DNA of 64,000 nt from assembly GCA_963708795.1 (NCBI GenBank), contig CAVPUH010000005.1, positions 1 to 64,000 of the forward strand, given 5' to 3'. Both the position numbers and the translations under genes were made by a program. The DNA is from DAIQRJ01 sp963708795 (lineage in GTDB: Bacteria > Actinomycetota > Actinomycetes > Propionibacteriales > DAIQRJ01). Shown in pieces: positions 19,770 through 28,921 of this stretch. The number at the start of each line of letters is the position of its first letter. The stretch's first letter is position 1. The notes under the pieces are model-generated. The model saw only the letters and a list, made by a program, of their open reading frames with translations. It searched no databases and had not been told where the DNA came from.

Positions 19770-22298
19770 GTGGGAGTGCTCCGCAAACTTCGGTCGATCG
19801 AGCCCGTGTGGTGGCTCAACGGGTCCATCGCGCTCGGCTCGCTCGCGCTCTACGTCCTGCTTCGTCCGCCACTACGAGCCGATCCACACGCCGGAGATCG
19901 CCTGGTGGGCGGTGGCGATCACGATCCTGCTGTGCGAGCGCTACCCCGTCGCGCTGGAGTTCCGCCAGAGCTCGCACTCCTTCTCGCTGACCGACGTCCC
20001 GCTGACGCTCGCGCTGGTCTTCGCCAGCGGCACCCACGCCGTCGCTCGCGCTGTTCCTGCGGCACGCTCGGCGCGCTGCTCCTGCGCCGGCTGCCGAGCG
20101 TGAAGTTCGCCTTCAACCTCGCCCAGTTCACCTTCGTGGGCAACGTGCTGATCATCGTCGTGCACGCGCGCGGCGAAGATCGATCCCGGGCTTCGGCTGG
20201 ATCACCTGGGGCTCGGTGCTGATCGCCACCCAGCTCGGCGGCATCCTCACGATCGCCCAGATCCTGTGCGCGATCGTGCTCACCGAGGGTCACGTCTCCC
20301 GCGACCAGGTCCGCCAGATGTTCGGCATGGACTTCGTGGTGACGATCACCGGCACCGCGATGGCGCTGGTCTGCTCGATCCTGTGGATCGAGCGCCCGAG
20401 CGCCGCGCCGCTGCTGGTGATCCCGATCCTCGTCGCCTTCGTCGGCTACCGCGCCTACGTGCACGGAGCGCCAGGGCCACGAGAAGGTCAAGTTCCTCTA
20501 CGAGGCCAACCGCACGCTGTCCGAGTCGCCCGAGGTCGCGGTCGCGCTCGAAGGGCTGCTGGAGCGCGCGCTGGAGGCGTTCCGCGCCGAGCAGGCCGAG
20601 ATCATCCTCTTCTCCTCCGACGGCGCCGCGCCGCTGCGCACCGGCCTCGGCCCGGGCAGCGCCCGCGAGGCGATGGCGCCCGTGGACGCCGCCGACGCCG
20701 CCGCCCTGCGCGCGCTGGCCTCGTCGTCCGGTGCAGGCCGTCGCGCTGGTCGAGCCGTTCCCGGCCTCCGTCGCCGGCTACCTGGACGGGCCGCGGCATC
20801 CGCCACGGCATGCTCGGCGTGCTGCGCGGCGAGGACCGCGTGATCGGCGTGCTGCTGATGGCCAACCGCTACGGCCTCACGCGCGGCTTCACCGACGCCG
20901 ACCGCGCGCTGTTCGACACGCTCGGCCGCCAACGCCTCCGCCGCGCTGCAGTTCGACCGCCTCGAGCAGGCCGTCACCGAGCTGCGCGACCTGCAGGACC
21001 AGCTCACCCACCAGGCCAACCACGACCCGCTGACCGGGCTCGCCAACCGCGCGCTGTTCTCGCAGCGCGTGCGCGAGGCGCTCGAGATCGGCGGCGTCGG
21101 CCAGGTCGCGGTGATGTTCATCGACCTCGACGACTTCAAGGGCGTCAACGACACGCTCGGCCACGGCGATCGGCGACGAGCTGCTGCGCGGCGTCGCCTC
21201 GCGGCTCGTGCGCTCGGTCCGCAGGGAGGACATCGTGGCGCGCCTCGGCGGCGACGAGTTCGCCGTGCTCGTCCAGCGCGAGTCCGACGTCGAGGCCGGC
21301 GCGGTCGAGCTGGCCGAGCGGCACGCTGAGCGCGTTCCTGGCCGCCGGTCGCGGCGGGCGAGAAGCCGCTGAACGTCTCGCCTGTCGATCGGCATCGCCG
21401 GCGTCGGGCACCCGCGCACGCTGCGTCGACGAGCTGCTGCGCGACGCCGACGTCGCCATGTACGAGGCCAAGGAGGGCGGCAAGCGCCGCTTCGCCGTCT
21501 TCACCCCGGAGATGCGCGACTCGATCGTCCGCCGCCACGACCTCAAGGACGAGCTCCAGCGCGCGCTGCAGGAGCGCGAGCTGCTCGTCCAGTACCAGCC
21601 GATCGTGGACCTCGCGACCGGCGAGACGGTCTCCGTCGAGGCGCTGGTGCGCTGGAACCATCCGGGCCGCGGCCGCATCCCGCCGCTCGAGTTCATCCCG
21701 CTCGCCGAGGACACCGGGCTGATCGTGCCGCTCGGGCGCTACGTGCTCGAGGAGGCGTGCGCAGCAGCGTCGTCGACGCGCTCCGACACGCTGCAGGTGC
21801 AGGTCAACCTGTCGGCGATCGAGCTCGAGCATCCCGATCTGATCCAGACCATCACCGAGGTCCTGCTGCGCACCGGCATCGCGCCGGAGCGGCTGGTCCT
21901 GGAGGTCACCGAGACGCTGCTGGTCAAGGACGCCGAGCGCGGCGCGGCGACGCTGCAGCAGCTGCGCGACCTCGGCGTGCAGCTCGCGCTCGACGACTTC
22001 GGCACCGGCTACTCGTCGCTGTCGCTACCTGCGCAACCTGCCGCTGGACACGCTGAAGATCGCGCGCGAGTTCGTCGAGGGCCTGGCCTTCTCCGATCAC
22101 GACGCCGCCTTCGTGCGCCTGATCGTCGGGCTGGCCAAGACCGTCGGCCTGAAGGTCGTCGCCGAGGGCATCGAGACCCGCGCCCAGCTCGACATGCTGC
22201 GCGAGATCGGCTGCGACCTCGGCCAGGGCTACTACTTCGCCGCGCCGATGGACGTCGACGCGGACTGGCTCTCCCCCGCCGCCGCCGCAGTGGCGTAG
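19770..22298 (+). CDS. Membrane GAF-GGDEF-EAL protein (c-di-GMP synthesis/hydrolysis)
   Basis: This is a bifunctional-type c-di-GMP enzyme of about 840 residues. The N-terminal half has about seven membrane spans (LNGSIALGSLALYVLL, AWWAVAITILLCERYP, NVLIIVVHA, GGILTIAQILCAIVL, PLLVIPILVAFVGY). A GAF-like domain follows (IILFSSDGAAPLRTGLGPGS; VIGVLLMANRYGLTRGF). The GGDEF domain has an intact RLGGDEFAV and an upstream RxxD inhibitory site (RRED). The EAL domain has EALVRWNHPG, VNLSAIELE, LEVTETLLV, LALDDFGTGYSSL, LKIAREF and VAEGIETRAQ. The KID motif reads KIA, so one usual Asp is Ala. Both activities are therefore plausible. The start is a GTG at 19770 or 19776. Breaks occur near 19865, 20050, 20180, 20470, 20730, 20795, 20935, 21168, 21330 and 22025. 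Confidence 0.92.
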
Positions 22299-22311
22299 CG
22301 TTCGCACCCGC

Positions 22312-23032
22312 ATGCGGGTGGTGACGTGGGCACAGCAGCCGGAACTCGCCTCGCGCGGCATCGACTCCGCGGCCGTGTGGCCGGAGTACAACCTGCACGG
22401 GGACGTCTTCGATGCGTTCTGGGAGCCGCTGCTGGAGCGGTTCCCGGCGTATCAGTTCGCGGTGCTGGACGACGACGACACGGTGCTCGCCGAGGGGCAC
22501 ACCGGGCCGTTGGCGTGGGACGGGCTTGACGCGTCGCTGCCGTCCGGGATCGACGAGGCGCTGCGGCGCGTGGGTGAGCCGGGGGCGAACACGCTGTGCG
22601 CGATGGCGGCCGAGGTCGACCCGGGGGCGCGGCAGCGCGGCGTGGCCGCGGCGGTGCTGGGTGGGATGCGGGCGATCGCCGAGGCGGAGGGCCTGCAGCA
22701 TCTGATCGCTCCGGTGCGGCCGTCGTGGAAGGAGCGCTATCCGCTCGCGCCGATCGAGCGCTACGTGACCTGGCGGCGCGACGACGGGACGCTGCTCGAT
22801 CCCTGGATGCGGCTGCACGAGCGGCTCGGCGCGCGGGTGGGTCCGTGTCTGCCGGCCTCGATGCGGATCACCGGCAGCGTCGCCGAATGGTCGTCGTGGA
22901 CCGGCTTGGCCTTCCCCGATCCGGGGGCGTACGTGTTCCCGCACGGGCTCGCGCCGGTCGAGATCGACGGGCGGCGTCGGCACGTACTGGGAGCCCAACG
23001 TGTGGATGATTCACCCGCAGATCGGGGACTAG
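22312..23032 (+). CDS. GNAT-like acetyltransferase family protein
   Basis: This is a protein of about 240 residues with an acetyltransferase-like fold. It reads MRVVTWAQQPELASRGIDSA, then FAVLDDDDTVLAEGHTGPLA, then the acetyl-CoA-site-like AAEVDPGARQRGVAAAVLGG followed by MRAIAEAEGLQHLIAPVRPS. The conserved WKERYPLAPIERYVTWRRDD and AYVFPHGLAPVEIDG follow. The substrate is unknown. It is intact until about 22978; removing one base there gives TYWEPNVWMIHPQIGD and a stop at 23032. The ATG at 22312 lies 13 bp after the GGDEF-EAL stop, so co-transcription is possible. Confidence 0.72.
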
Positions 23033-23094
23033 TCTCTCGCAGGGGTCGCAGCAGGGGCGCTCGCGGCCGCACACAGATGGGAGGAGACGCAGCG

Positions 23095-24070
23095 ATGCGT
23101 AACGATGAACCAGGTCTCGACCGGCGCAAGTTCCTGGCTGGAGCGGCGGCCGGAGGCGCGGCCCTGACCTTCGGCGCGGCACCCGCGCTGGCCGGTGGGC
23201 ACAAGCCGGGCAAGGGCCATGGCCACGGGCATGACGACGATCACCACGGTGGCTCGTCAATTCCGCGCGACAACATTTCGATCCAGCTCTACACGCTGCG
23301 CGACCAGATGACCGCCGACCCCGGCGGCACGCTGAAGGCGCTCGGCCGGATCGGCTACAAGACCGTCGAGCACGCCGGCTTCGCGGGCAAGACCGCGGCC
23401 GAGTTCAAGGCAGTTGCTGCGGGCCGCGGGCCTGCGGGCGACGTCCGGCCACCAGGGCATCCCGCAGCCGTTCGACGCGGCCGCGTGGCAGGCGCAGCTC
23501 AACGACGCGCGCACGATCGGGCAGCGCTACATCGTCCACCCGGCGACCCCGATCACGTACTTCCCGCCCGACGGCAACCCCGCCGGCATCAAGGGCCTAC
23601 CGACCTCGACGGCGTGGAAGGCGTTCGCGGCCGACCTCAACAAGGCGGGCGCGATGGCGCGCCAGGCCGGGCTGCGGTTCGGCGTCCACAACCACTTCTG
23701 GGAGTGGGCGCCGCTGGATGACGACACGCCGCTGACCGGCTTCGACATCCTGATCGCCGAGACCGACCCGAAGCTCGTGCACTTCGAGGTCGACCTCTAC
23801 TGGGCCTGGTTCGCGCACCGCGATCCGGTCGGGCTGCTGGCCCAGGTCGGCGAGCGCATCCTGCAGTTCCACGTCAAGGACATGAAGTACGTCAACCACG
23901 CCCCGACGTTCGCCGACGCGGGCACGGGCGTGATCGACTTCGCGCGCATCTTCCGCGCGGCGGGCAACCCGGGCGGGCACGAGTACATCATCGAGCGCGA
24001 CGACGCGGGCGCCAACGCCCTGCAGACCGCGCAGGTGGGTTACAACTTCCTCAGCCGGATCCGGTTCTAA
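23095..24070 (+). CDS. Tat-exported sugar phosphate isomerase/epimerase-like TIM barrel protein
   Basis: The ATG at 23095 begins a twin-arginine signal (DRRKFLAGAAAGGAALTFGA). A histidine-rich linker (GHKPGKGHGHGHDDDHHGG) of possible metal-binding role follows. The rest is a xylose-isomerase-like TIM barrel: ISIQLYTLRDQMTADPGGTL, IGYKTVEHAGF, RFGVHNHFWEWAPL, KLVHFEVDLYWAWF, ILQFHVKDMKYVNHAPTF and EYIIERDDAG. The conserved His/Glu/Asp metal ligands of this family are present in those strands. Export of such a protein suggests action on an extracellular sugar, but the substrate is unknown. One break near 23420 splits the barrel. A strong convergent terminator follows. Confidence 0.85.
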
Positions 24071-24078
24071 GCGTGCGA

Positions 24079-24112
24079 GGCGCGCGCGGCCGGTGGTCCG
24101 GCCGCGCGCGCC
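24079..24112. terminator. Bidirectional hairpin terminator
   Basis: GGCGCGCGCGGCCGG (24079-24093) pairs perfectly with CCGGCCGCGCGCGCC (24098-24112) around TGGT. It lies between two convergent genes with stops at 24070 and 24125, so it can end both transcripts. Confidence 0.85.
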
Positions 24113-24124
24113 TGCGCTGACCCC

Positions 24125-25235
24125 TCACATCGGGCGCAGTGTGCCCGGGAGCGTGACGATCGTGTGGTCGCCGGAAGTCTTGCCGGGGGCGTAGAGGTCG
24201 GCCTGCACGGTGGCGTTGGTGATCGCCGCCCGGCGCTTGCCGAGGACTTTGCGGACCGAGCTGCTCGGCTTGAGCGTGGCGGAGACCTTCGCGCCCGCGG
24301 AGAACCGCTTCGTGCTCGTCGCGTAGGTGCCCTTGAAGCTCTTCGGGAGGCCGACGATGCGCGGTCCGGCGACGGTCAGGCGTGCGCTGACGGCCTTCGG
24401 GAGGCGGGCGAACGCGCTGACCGCGATCGTGCCGTCGCGGGTGAAGCGCCCGATCGTGCCGACCTTGCGCAGGTGCGTGAAGGCCGGGCCGCAGCCGGCG
24501 CCGAGGACGTCCGCGCCGTCGACGTCGGCGCTGTCGGAGCCGTCCCCGCAGTCGATCGACTGCTTGGTCGGGCTGCGCGGCGTGGAGGTGACGAAGGTGT
24601 CGTTGCCGGGACCGCCGGTGAGCGTGGCGCCGGCCGTCGTGGCCTCGAGCTGGTCGTTGCCGTTGCCGCCGTCGGCCTTGGCCGCGCCGCGGATGGTGTC
24701 GTCGCCCTCGCCGCCGGTGACGGTGGCCGTGCCCTGCGGCGATGTCGATCGTGTCGTCGCCGGCGCCGCCGTCGATCGTGACGGGGCCGTCGGCGTCGGC
24801 GTTGATGATGTCGTCGCCGGTGCCGCCGATGATGGTGACGGTCGGCGCGCCGACGACCGACGGGCGGTCACGGCCCGCGCCGCCGTCGATGATCACCGGG
24901 ATCGGGGAGTTCTTGACCAGCGCCTCCTGGTCGCCCTCGCCGAGCTCGACCTTCAGCGTCTTGGCGTCGCCGATGGCGCACGTGGGCGCGCCGGTGGCGT
25001 CGCAGCCGGGGCCGCTGTGCGGCGTGCCGATCTCGTCGACCACGTACTTCTTGGCGATCGTGAACGAGGAGCCGTTCCCGGTCACCTCGACGTCCTTGAG
25101 CAGTTCGTCCGGGTCGGGCCGGACGACGATCTGGTCGCCCTCCCGCGAGATGACGACCGCCTCCGCCCGAGGGGCGAAGGCGAAGGTCGCCAGGAGAGCG
25201 ATGACCAGCGGGACCAGCGGAGCGCGTCGCGGCAT
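24125..25235 (-). CDS. Secreted RTX-like calcium-binding repeat protein
   Basis: This is a secreted protein with a signal peptide (APLVPLVIALLATFAFAPRA). The middle carries glycine-rich nonapeptides of the RTX/hemolysin type: IDGGAGRDRPSVVGAPTVTI, IIGGTGDDIINADADG, IDGGAGDDTIDI, GGEGDDTIRGAAK, GGNGNDQLEATT and GGPGNDTFV. These bind calcium as a parallel beta roll. The C-terminal half (about 150 residues, FTRDGTIAVSAFARLPKAVS, GLPKSFKGTYATSTKRF) is a basic beta module as in other secreted proteins here. The ATG at 25235 follows GGAGGT at good spacing. Only one break (near 24741) is visible. Function is unknown. Confidence 0.85.
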
Positions 25236-25283
25236 ATGGTGACCTCCGTTGCCCCGTGACGCGCTCCCTCTAACTTTTTGGGT

Positions 25284-26993
25284 CTTACGCGGCGGCGCGG
25301 ATCGCATCCGCCGTGCCCTGGAGGTCGTAGAGCCGTCGACCGAGCTGACCGCCTTCCGACCTCGCGGCGATCGCCATCGCGTCCGACGCGCCGGTCCGGC
25401 CGTCGCGGTGGTTCGACGTGTCCGACACGAGGATCCAGCGGATCTGCCCGGACTCGACCGCGTTCGCCAGCCACTCCGTGCGTGACCACCGTCTCGCTCC
25501 CGGAGAACCCGCCGATCGCCGCGACGTCGGCCCCGGACTGGATGATCGACTGCGCGGCGCCGGACTGGCTCGAGATCACGAGCGTGCCGTCGCCGTTGGC
25601 CTTGATGTAGGTCAGCGCGGCGCTGATCTCGGACGTGTCGCCGCCGAACATGCCGCCCCCGCCGCCGCCGGGCCGCCGTTCGGTGGCGCGCCGCCGCGCT
25701 GACTCGCCGCCGCCGCAGCCGCCGCGCCCACCGCCGCCGCCCGGGCCTCCGCCGCCGCCCATCGTCGCCGCGGACGACGGGCCGCCGGCCGGGAACGTCG
25801 AGCTCGTCGCGTGGCCGAGCGTCTGCACGGCCCACGAGGCGGGGGCGAGCAGCAGGACGGTCACGCCCGCGGTCGGCGCGATCGTGCGCACCCGCTGGTT
25901 CGTCGCGAGCGCGATGCCGAGGGCGCAGAGCGCGTCGCGCCGATGATCAGGCGCTCGCCCACGACGAGGTCGGTGGCGCTGTTGGCGATCACGACCGCCT
26001 CGGTCACCGCGCCGCCCGCGAGCATCAGCGGGCCCGCGATCCGATGCTTCATCTGCGCGAACCCGGCGCCGACGAGCAGCGCCGTGAACGGCGCGAGCGC
26101 CGACACGTAGTACGGGTGGAAGATGCCCGACGCGCGGCTGAACGTGACCGCCGTGACCAGCCAGGCGCCGCCGACCGCGATCAGGAAGCCGGTGCGGGCG
26201 TCGGTGCGCTTGAGGCGGGTGGCCGCCAGCAGCGCGACGCCGGCGACGATCGCGAACCCGATCAGCCAGCCGCCCTGGCCGCCGAGCGCCTGCGTTGAGC
26301 AGGCGCGCCGGGCCGGCCGAGCCGCCGAACACGCCACCGGCGCCGCCGGCCGCGCCGCCCGGCCCGCCGTCCTGGCCGAACAGGCGGCCGAGGCCGTTGT
26401 AGCCGAGGATCAGCGACCAGATCGAGTTGTCGTCGGTGCCCGACACGTACGGGCGGCGAGCCCGCGGGGGTCAGCCACACCAGCATCGGCCAGGCCAGGC
26501 CGACGACGACCATCGCGGCGCCGCCGCGAGCAACTGCCGGACGCGGGGACGCGCCCTTCGGCGCGACCCAGAACCACGCGGCGACGATCCCCGGGACGAC
26601 CAGCAGCGCCGCGGCCATCTTCGTCTCGAAGCCGAGGCCGACGAACGCACCCGCCGCCAGCAGCCAGCGAGCGCGGCCACCGGCCCGCAGGCCGCGATCC
26701 GTCGCCCAACGGCGGCGGTGATGCACAGCACGAGCAGCGCGTCCGGGTTGTTGTGGCGCGAGATCGCCACCGTGATCGGCGTCAGCGCCAGCGCGATGCC
26801 GGCCACGAACGCCGCCGGCGCCCGAACCGCTTGACCGTCATGTCGTACACGAGCCCGACCGTCGCGACGCCCATCAGCGCCTGCGGCACGAGCAGCGCCC
26901 ACGAGTTGAACCCGAACGCCCGCGCGACAGCGCCTGCACCCACAGCGCCAGCGGCGGCTTGTCCACCGTCTGGCTGCACGGCGCCGCGGTCAC
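25284..26993 (-). CDS. Glycosyltransferase family 39-like membrane protein, N-terminus missing
   Basis: This is a polyprenyl-phosphate-sugar-dependent transferase of the ArnT/PMT-like (YkcB-related) class. Recognisable parts are TVDKPPLALWVQALS, FNSWALLVPQALMGVATVGL, ALTPITVAISRHNNPDALLV, GLGFETKMAAALLVVPGIVA, SGIFHPYYVSALAPFTALLV, a Gly-rich linker, and the C-terminal soluble domain with TLVISSQSGAAQSIIQSGAD and RLYDLQGTADAIRAAA. The usual first membrane span and its catalytic acidic pair, expected some 50 residues before TVDKPP, are absent. Only about 50 bp separate it from the next gene. It carries at least eight frame breaks. Either a deletion removed the 5' end or the copy is non-functional. 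Confidence 0.78.
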
Positions 26994-27044
26994 AGAGCGG
27001 GCCGTCGCGCGCGCACAGGTCGGACTGTCCGCGACTTTAGGCGG

Positions 27045-27371
27045 CTACTCGACGCGGTGACGCTTGAGCAGGGCCGACAAGGTCGCCTCGGCGTCCGGGG
27101 CCGGGAGGCCCTCGAGGGCCTCGAGCGCGGCCTGGGCCTCGCCGAGCGTGACCCCCGGGCACTCGGTGGTGAAGCGGGCGAGCCAACGGACCGCGGCGCC
27201 CTCGAACGCTGGGTCGTCGGCGTCGAGCATCAGACCGAGGATCTGCACCGCGTCGCGGAGCGTGACGATCTTCGGGAGCTCGCGGGCGGCGGCGCGAACC
27301 GCGGAGAGGTCACGCGACGCGAGGGCGCGGTCCAGGCGAGCGCGGATCACGGGTGCGGGCGGCGAGGGCAC
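27045..27371 (-). CDS. Conserved small alpha-helical protein
   Basis: This intact 108-residue protein (MPSPPAPVIRARLDRALASR...) has no signal or membrane span. It is predicted all-helical, with a repeat-like layout (LSAVRAAARELPKIVTLRDA, VQILGLMLDADDPAFEGAAV, ALEALEGLPAPDAEATLSAL), which suggests a short HEAT-like or scaffold fold. I recognise no named family. It lies just upstream of the truncated glycosyltransferase gene on the same strand. The roughly 205 bp between it and the EthD-like gene hold no ORF I can support, only a small palindrome (GCTGTACAGC near 27512). Confidence 0.6.
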   Translation of the reverse strand: MPSPPAPVIRARLDRALASRDLSAVRAAARELPKIVTLRDAVQILGLMLDADDPAFEGAAVRWLARFTTECPGVTLGEAQAALEALEGLPAPDAEATLSALLKRHRVE

Positions 27372-27577
27372 GAACGTATGTTCGCACGCGTGGCGGCGGA
27401 ACGTTCACGCGGCTGTGGGCGCGTCGGGGCAACAGGCCCATCGCCGGAACGTTCGTCGACTCCGGGCGGCGCGGCTCGACTGAGAGGGGTGAGTGGTTGA
27501 TTGATGCTGCTGTACAGCGTCAACTGGACCGATCGACTCGGTGCCCAGCGAGCAAGGGCCTGCCGACTCTGCAGTCC

Positions 27578-27878
27578 TTAGATCTCCGCGATCATGAGCG
27601 TCGCGCCGCCGCTGGCGAACGTCGCGACGTCCGCGGCGGCCGCCTGGCCCTCGTCGCTCGCCATCCCCGCCTGCAGCGCGTCGGCGCTCTCGAACCACAA
27701 CTCGGCGATGAAGTAGTACGGCGCGTCCGAGCCGTCGGGCGGTGCCGAGCACCTTGCCCGCCTCGAAGCGCTGCAGCCCCGGGATCTTCTCCGCCAGCGG
27801 CCGGTGCGTGCTCGCGTAGTGCGCGTCGAACGCGGCCGGATCCTCTGGCGCGCCGTACGCCACCACAAGCTTGACCAT
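27578..27878 (-). CDS. EthD-family protein
   Basis: This is a small ferredoxin-like alpha/beta-barrel protein of about 100 residues. MVKLVVAYGAPEDPAAFDAH, YASTHRPLAEKIPGLQRFEA and APYYFIAELWFESADALQAG are typical of the EthD family, whose members act with or as small oxidoreductases or dehydratases of aromatic compounds. One extra base near 27740 breaks the frame between KVLGTA and DGSDAPYYF. It starts 3 bp after the HxlR regulator's stop, so the regulator probably governs it. Its specific reaction is unknown. Confidence 0.82.
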
Positions 27879-27881
27879 CGT

Positions 27882-28301
27882 CTACGCGGCGCGCACGCGC
27901 GCGGCGGCGAGGCGCGTGTCGAAGCGCTCGCGCGCCTCTTCCACCCGCTTGCCGTGCGTCAGCGACCACGAGCCCAGCGCCTTCAACGGCGGCGCCATCG
28001 TCGCGCCCAAGGGCGAGAGCGCGTACTCGACGCGCGGCGGCACCTCGGCGTGGACGCGGCGCAGCAGCAGGCCGTCGCGCTCCATCGCCCGCAGGGTCTG
28101 GGTCAGCACCTTCTCGGAGATCGGCGAGAGATCCTCGAGCAGCTCGTGGTAGCGACGCGTGCCGTCGCCGAGCGCGAGCAGCACGTCGACCGACCACTTC
28201 GAGCTCAGCAGCGAGATCGAATCCCGGATCAGCCGTGCCGAACGCGTCCGCTCGGCGACCCGCCGTGCGTGCGCGTGATCTGCCACTGGTGGTGCGTTCA
28301 T
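27882..28301 (-). CDS. HxlR-family transcriptional regulator
   Basis: This is an intact winged-helix regulator of 139 residues. DSISLLSSKWSVDVLLALGD, GTRRYHELLEDLSPISEKVL and TQTLRAMERDGLLLRRVHAE form the HxlR DNA-binding core. PRVEYALSPLGATMAPPLKA is the typical wing and C-terminal helix. It lacks the usual N-terminal cysteine of redox-sensing members such as HypR. The ATG overlaps the sigma-factor stop (ATGA), giving a sigma-HxlR-EthD operon. Confidence 0.92.
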   Translation of the reverse strand: MNAPPVADHAHARRVAERTRSARLIRDSISLLSSKWSVDVLLALGDGTRRYHELLEDLSPISEKVLTQTLRAMERDGLLLRRVHAEVPPRVEYALSPLGATMAPPLKALGSWSLTHGKRVEEARERFDTRLAAARVRAA

Positions 28302-28858
28302 GCCTGTGCTCCCCTCAGCTTGAGTCCCAGCGCGCGCAGGGCGCGCGAGACACGCAGTCGTGCGGCGTTCTGGGTGCAGCCCAGCGCGCCGGCGACCTCC
28401 TCGTAATCCAATTGCTGAACAACCCGCAGTTCGAGCGCCTTCTGCTGCTCGGCGGGTAGCGCGCGAACGGCGACCCGCAGCAGCGGCGCGAGCGACGAAG
28501 CGACCATGCGCTCGTCGACCGCTTCGTAGTCCTCACACTCGGCCCAGGCGGTGGGCATGCCCAGCCGCTCACGGGCCTGACTCTCGATGCGGTTGTGCTT
28601 GTGGTACTGGCGCAGCAGGTTGCGGGCGATCCCGAACAGCCACGGCGCCCCCGAGCCGTCGGCCATGTCCTTGAAGCGCCGCGACGAATGCCACGCCTGC
28701 GCGAACGTCTCCGCCGTCAGATCCAGCGCAGCGGTCTCAGAACCTGTCTGGCGCGAGAACCAGGAGTGCACCCACCCTGCGTACCGGTCGTAAAACTCCC
28801 GGTACGCCTGGGGATCCGTCCTCGCGAGTGCGATCAGGTCAGCGTCGGTTCTGGTCAC
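28298..28858 (-). CDS. RNA polymerase sigma factor (ECF-type)
   Basis: This intact 186-residue sigma-70-family factor lacks regions 1 and 3. Region 2 includes AYREFYDRYAGWVHSWFSRQ and TAALDLTAETFAQAWHSSRR, with APWLFGIARNLLRQYHKHNR. Region 4 includes LLRVAVRALPAEQQKALELR and LDYEEVAGALGCTQNAARLR. No anti-sigma gene follows; instead it is coupled to an HxlR regulator. That arrangement is unusual, since an ECF partner is normally a membrane anti-sigma factor. Confidence 0.92.
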   Translation of the reverse strand: MTRTDADLIALARTDPQAYREFYDRYAGWVHSWFSRQTGSETAALDLTAETFAQAWHSSRRFKDMADGSGAPWLFGIARNLLRQYHKHNRIESQARERLGMPTAWAECEDYEAVDERMVASSLAPLLRVAVRALPAEQQKALELRVVQQLDYEEVAGALGCTQNAARLRVSRALRALGLKLRGAQA

Positions 28859-28921
28859 GTGGTGCGTAGCGGCTCCTAGCGGTTCGCTACCTGATGATGA
28901 CCTTAGAGCGACCTGTGTGTC

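Noticed and set aside
25640..25770. Independent Gly-rich protein
   Set aside because: The glycine run is the linker of the GT39-like membrane protein on the minus strand.
24051..25835. One 594-residue protein spanning RTX repeats and upstream sequence
   Set aside because: A clean signal peptide with a ribosome-binding site begins at 25235, and the upstream part is out-of-frame GT39 sequence.
27490..27530. tRNA or structured RNA at the GCTGTACAGC palindrome
   Set aside because: The pairing is short and no cloverleaf or known motif forms.
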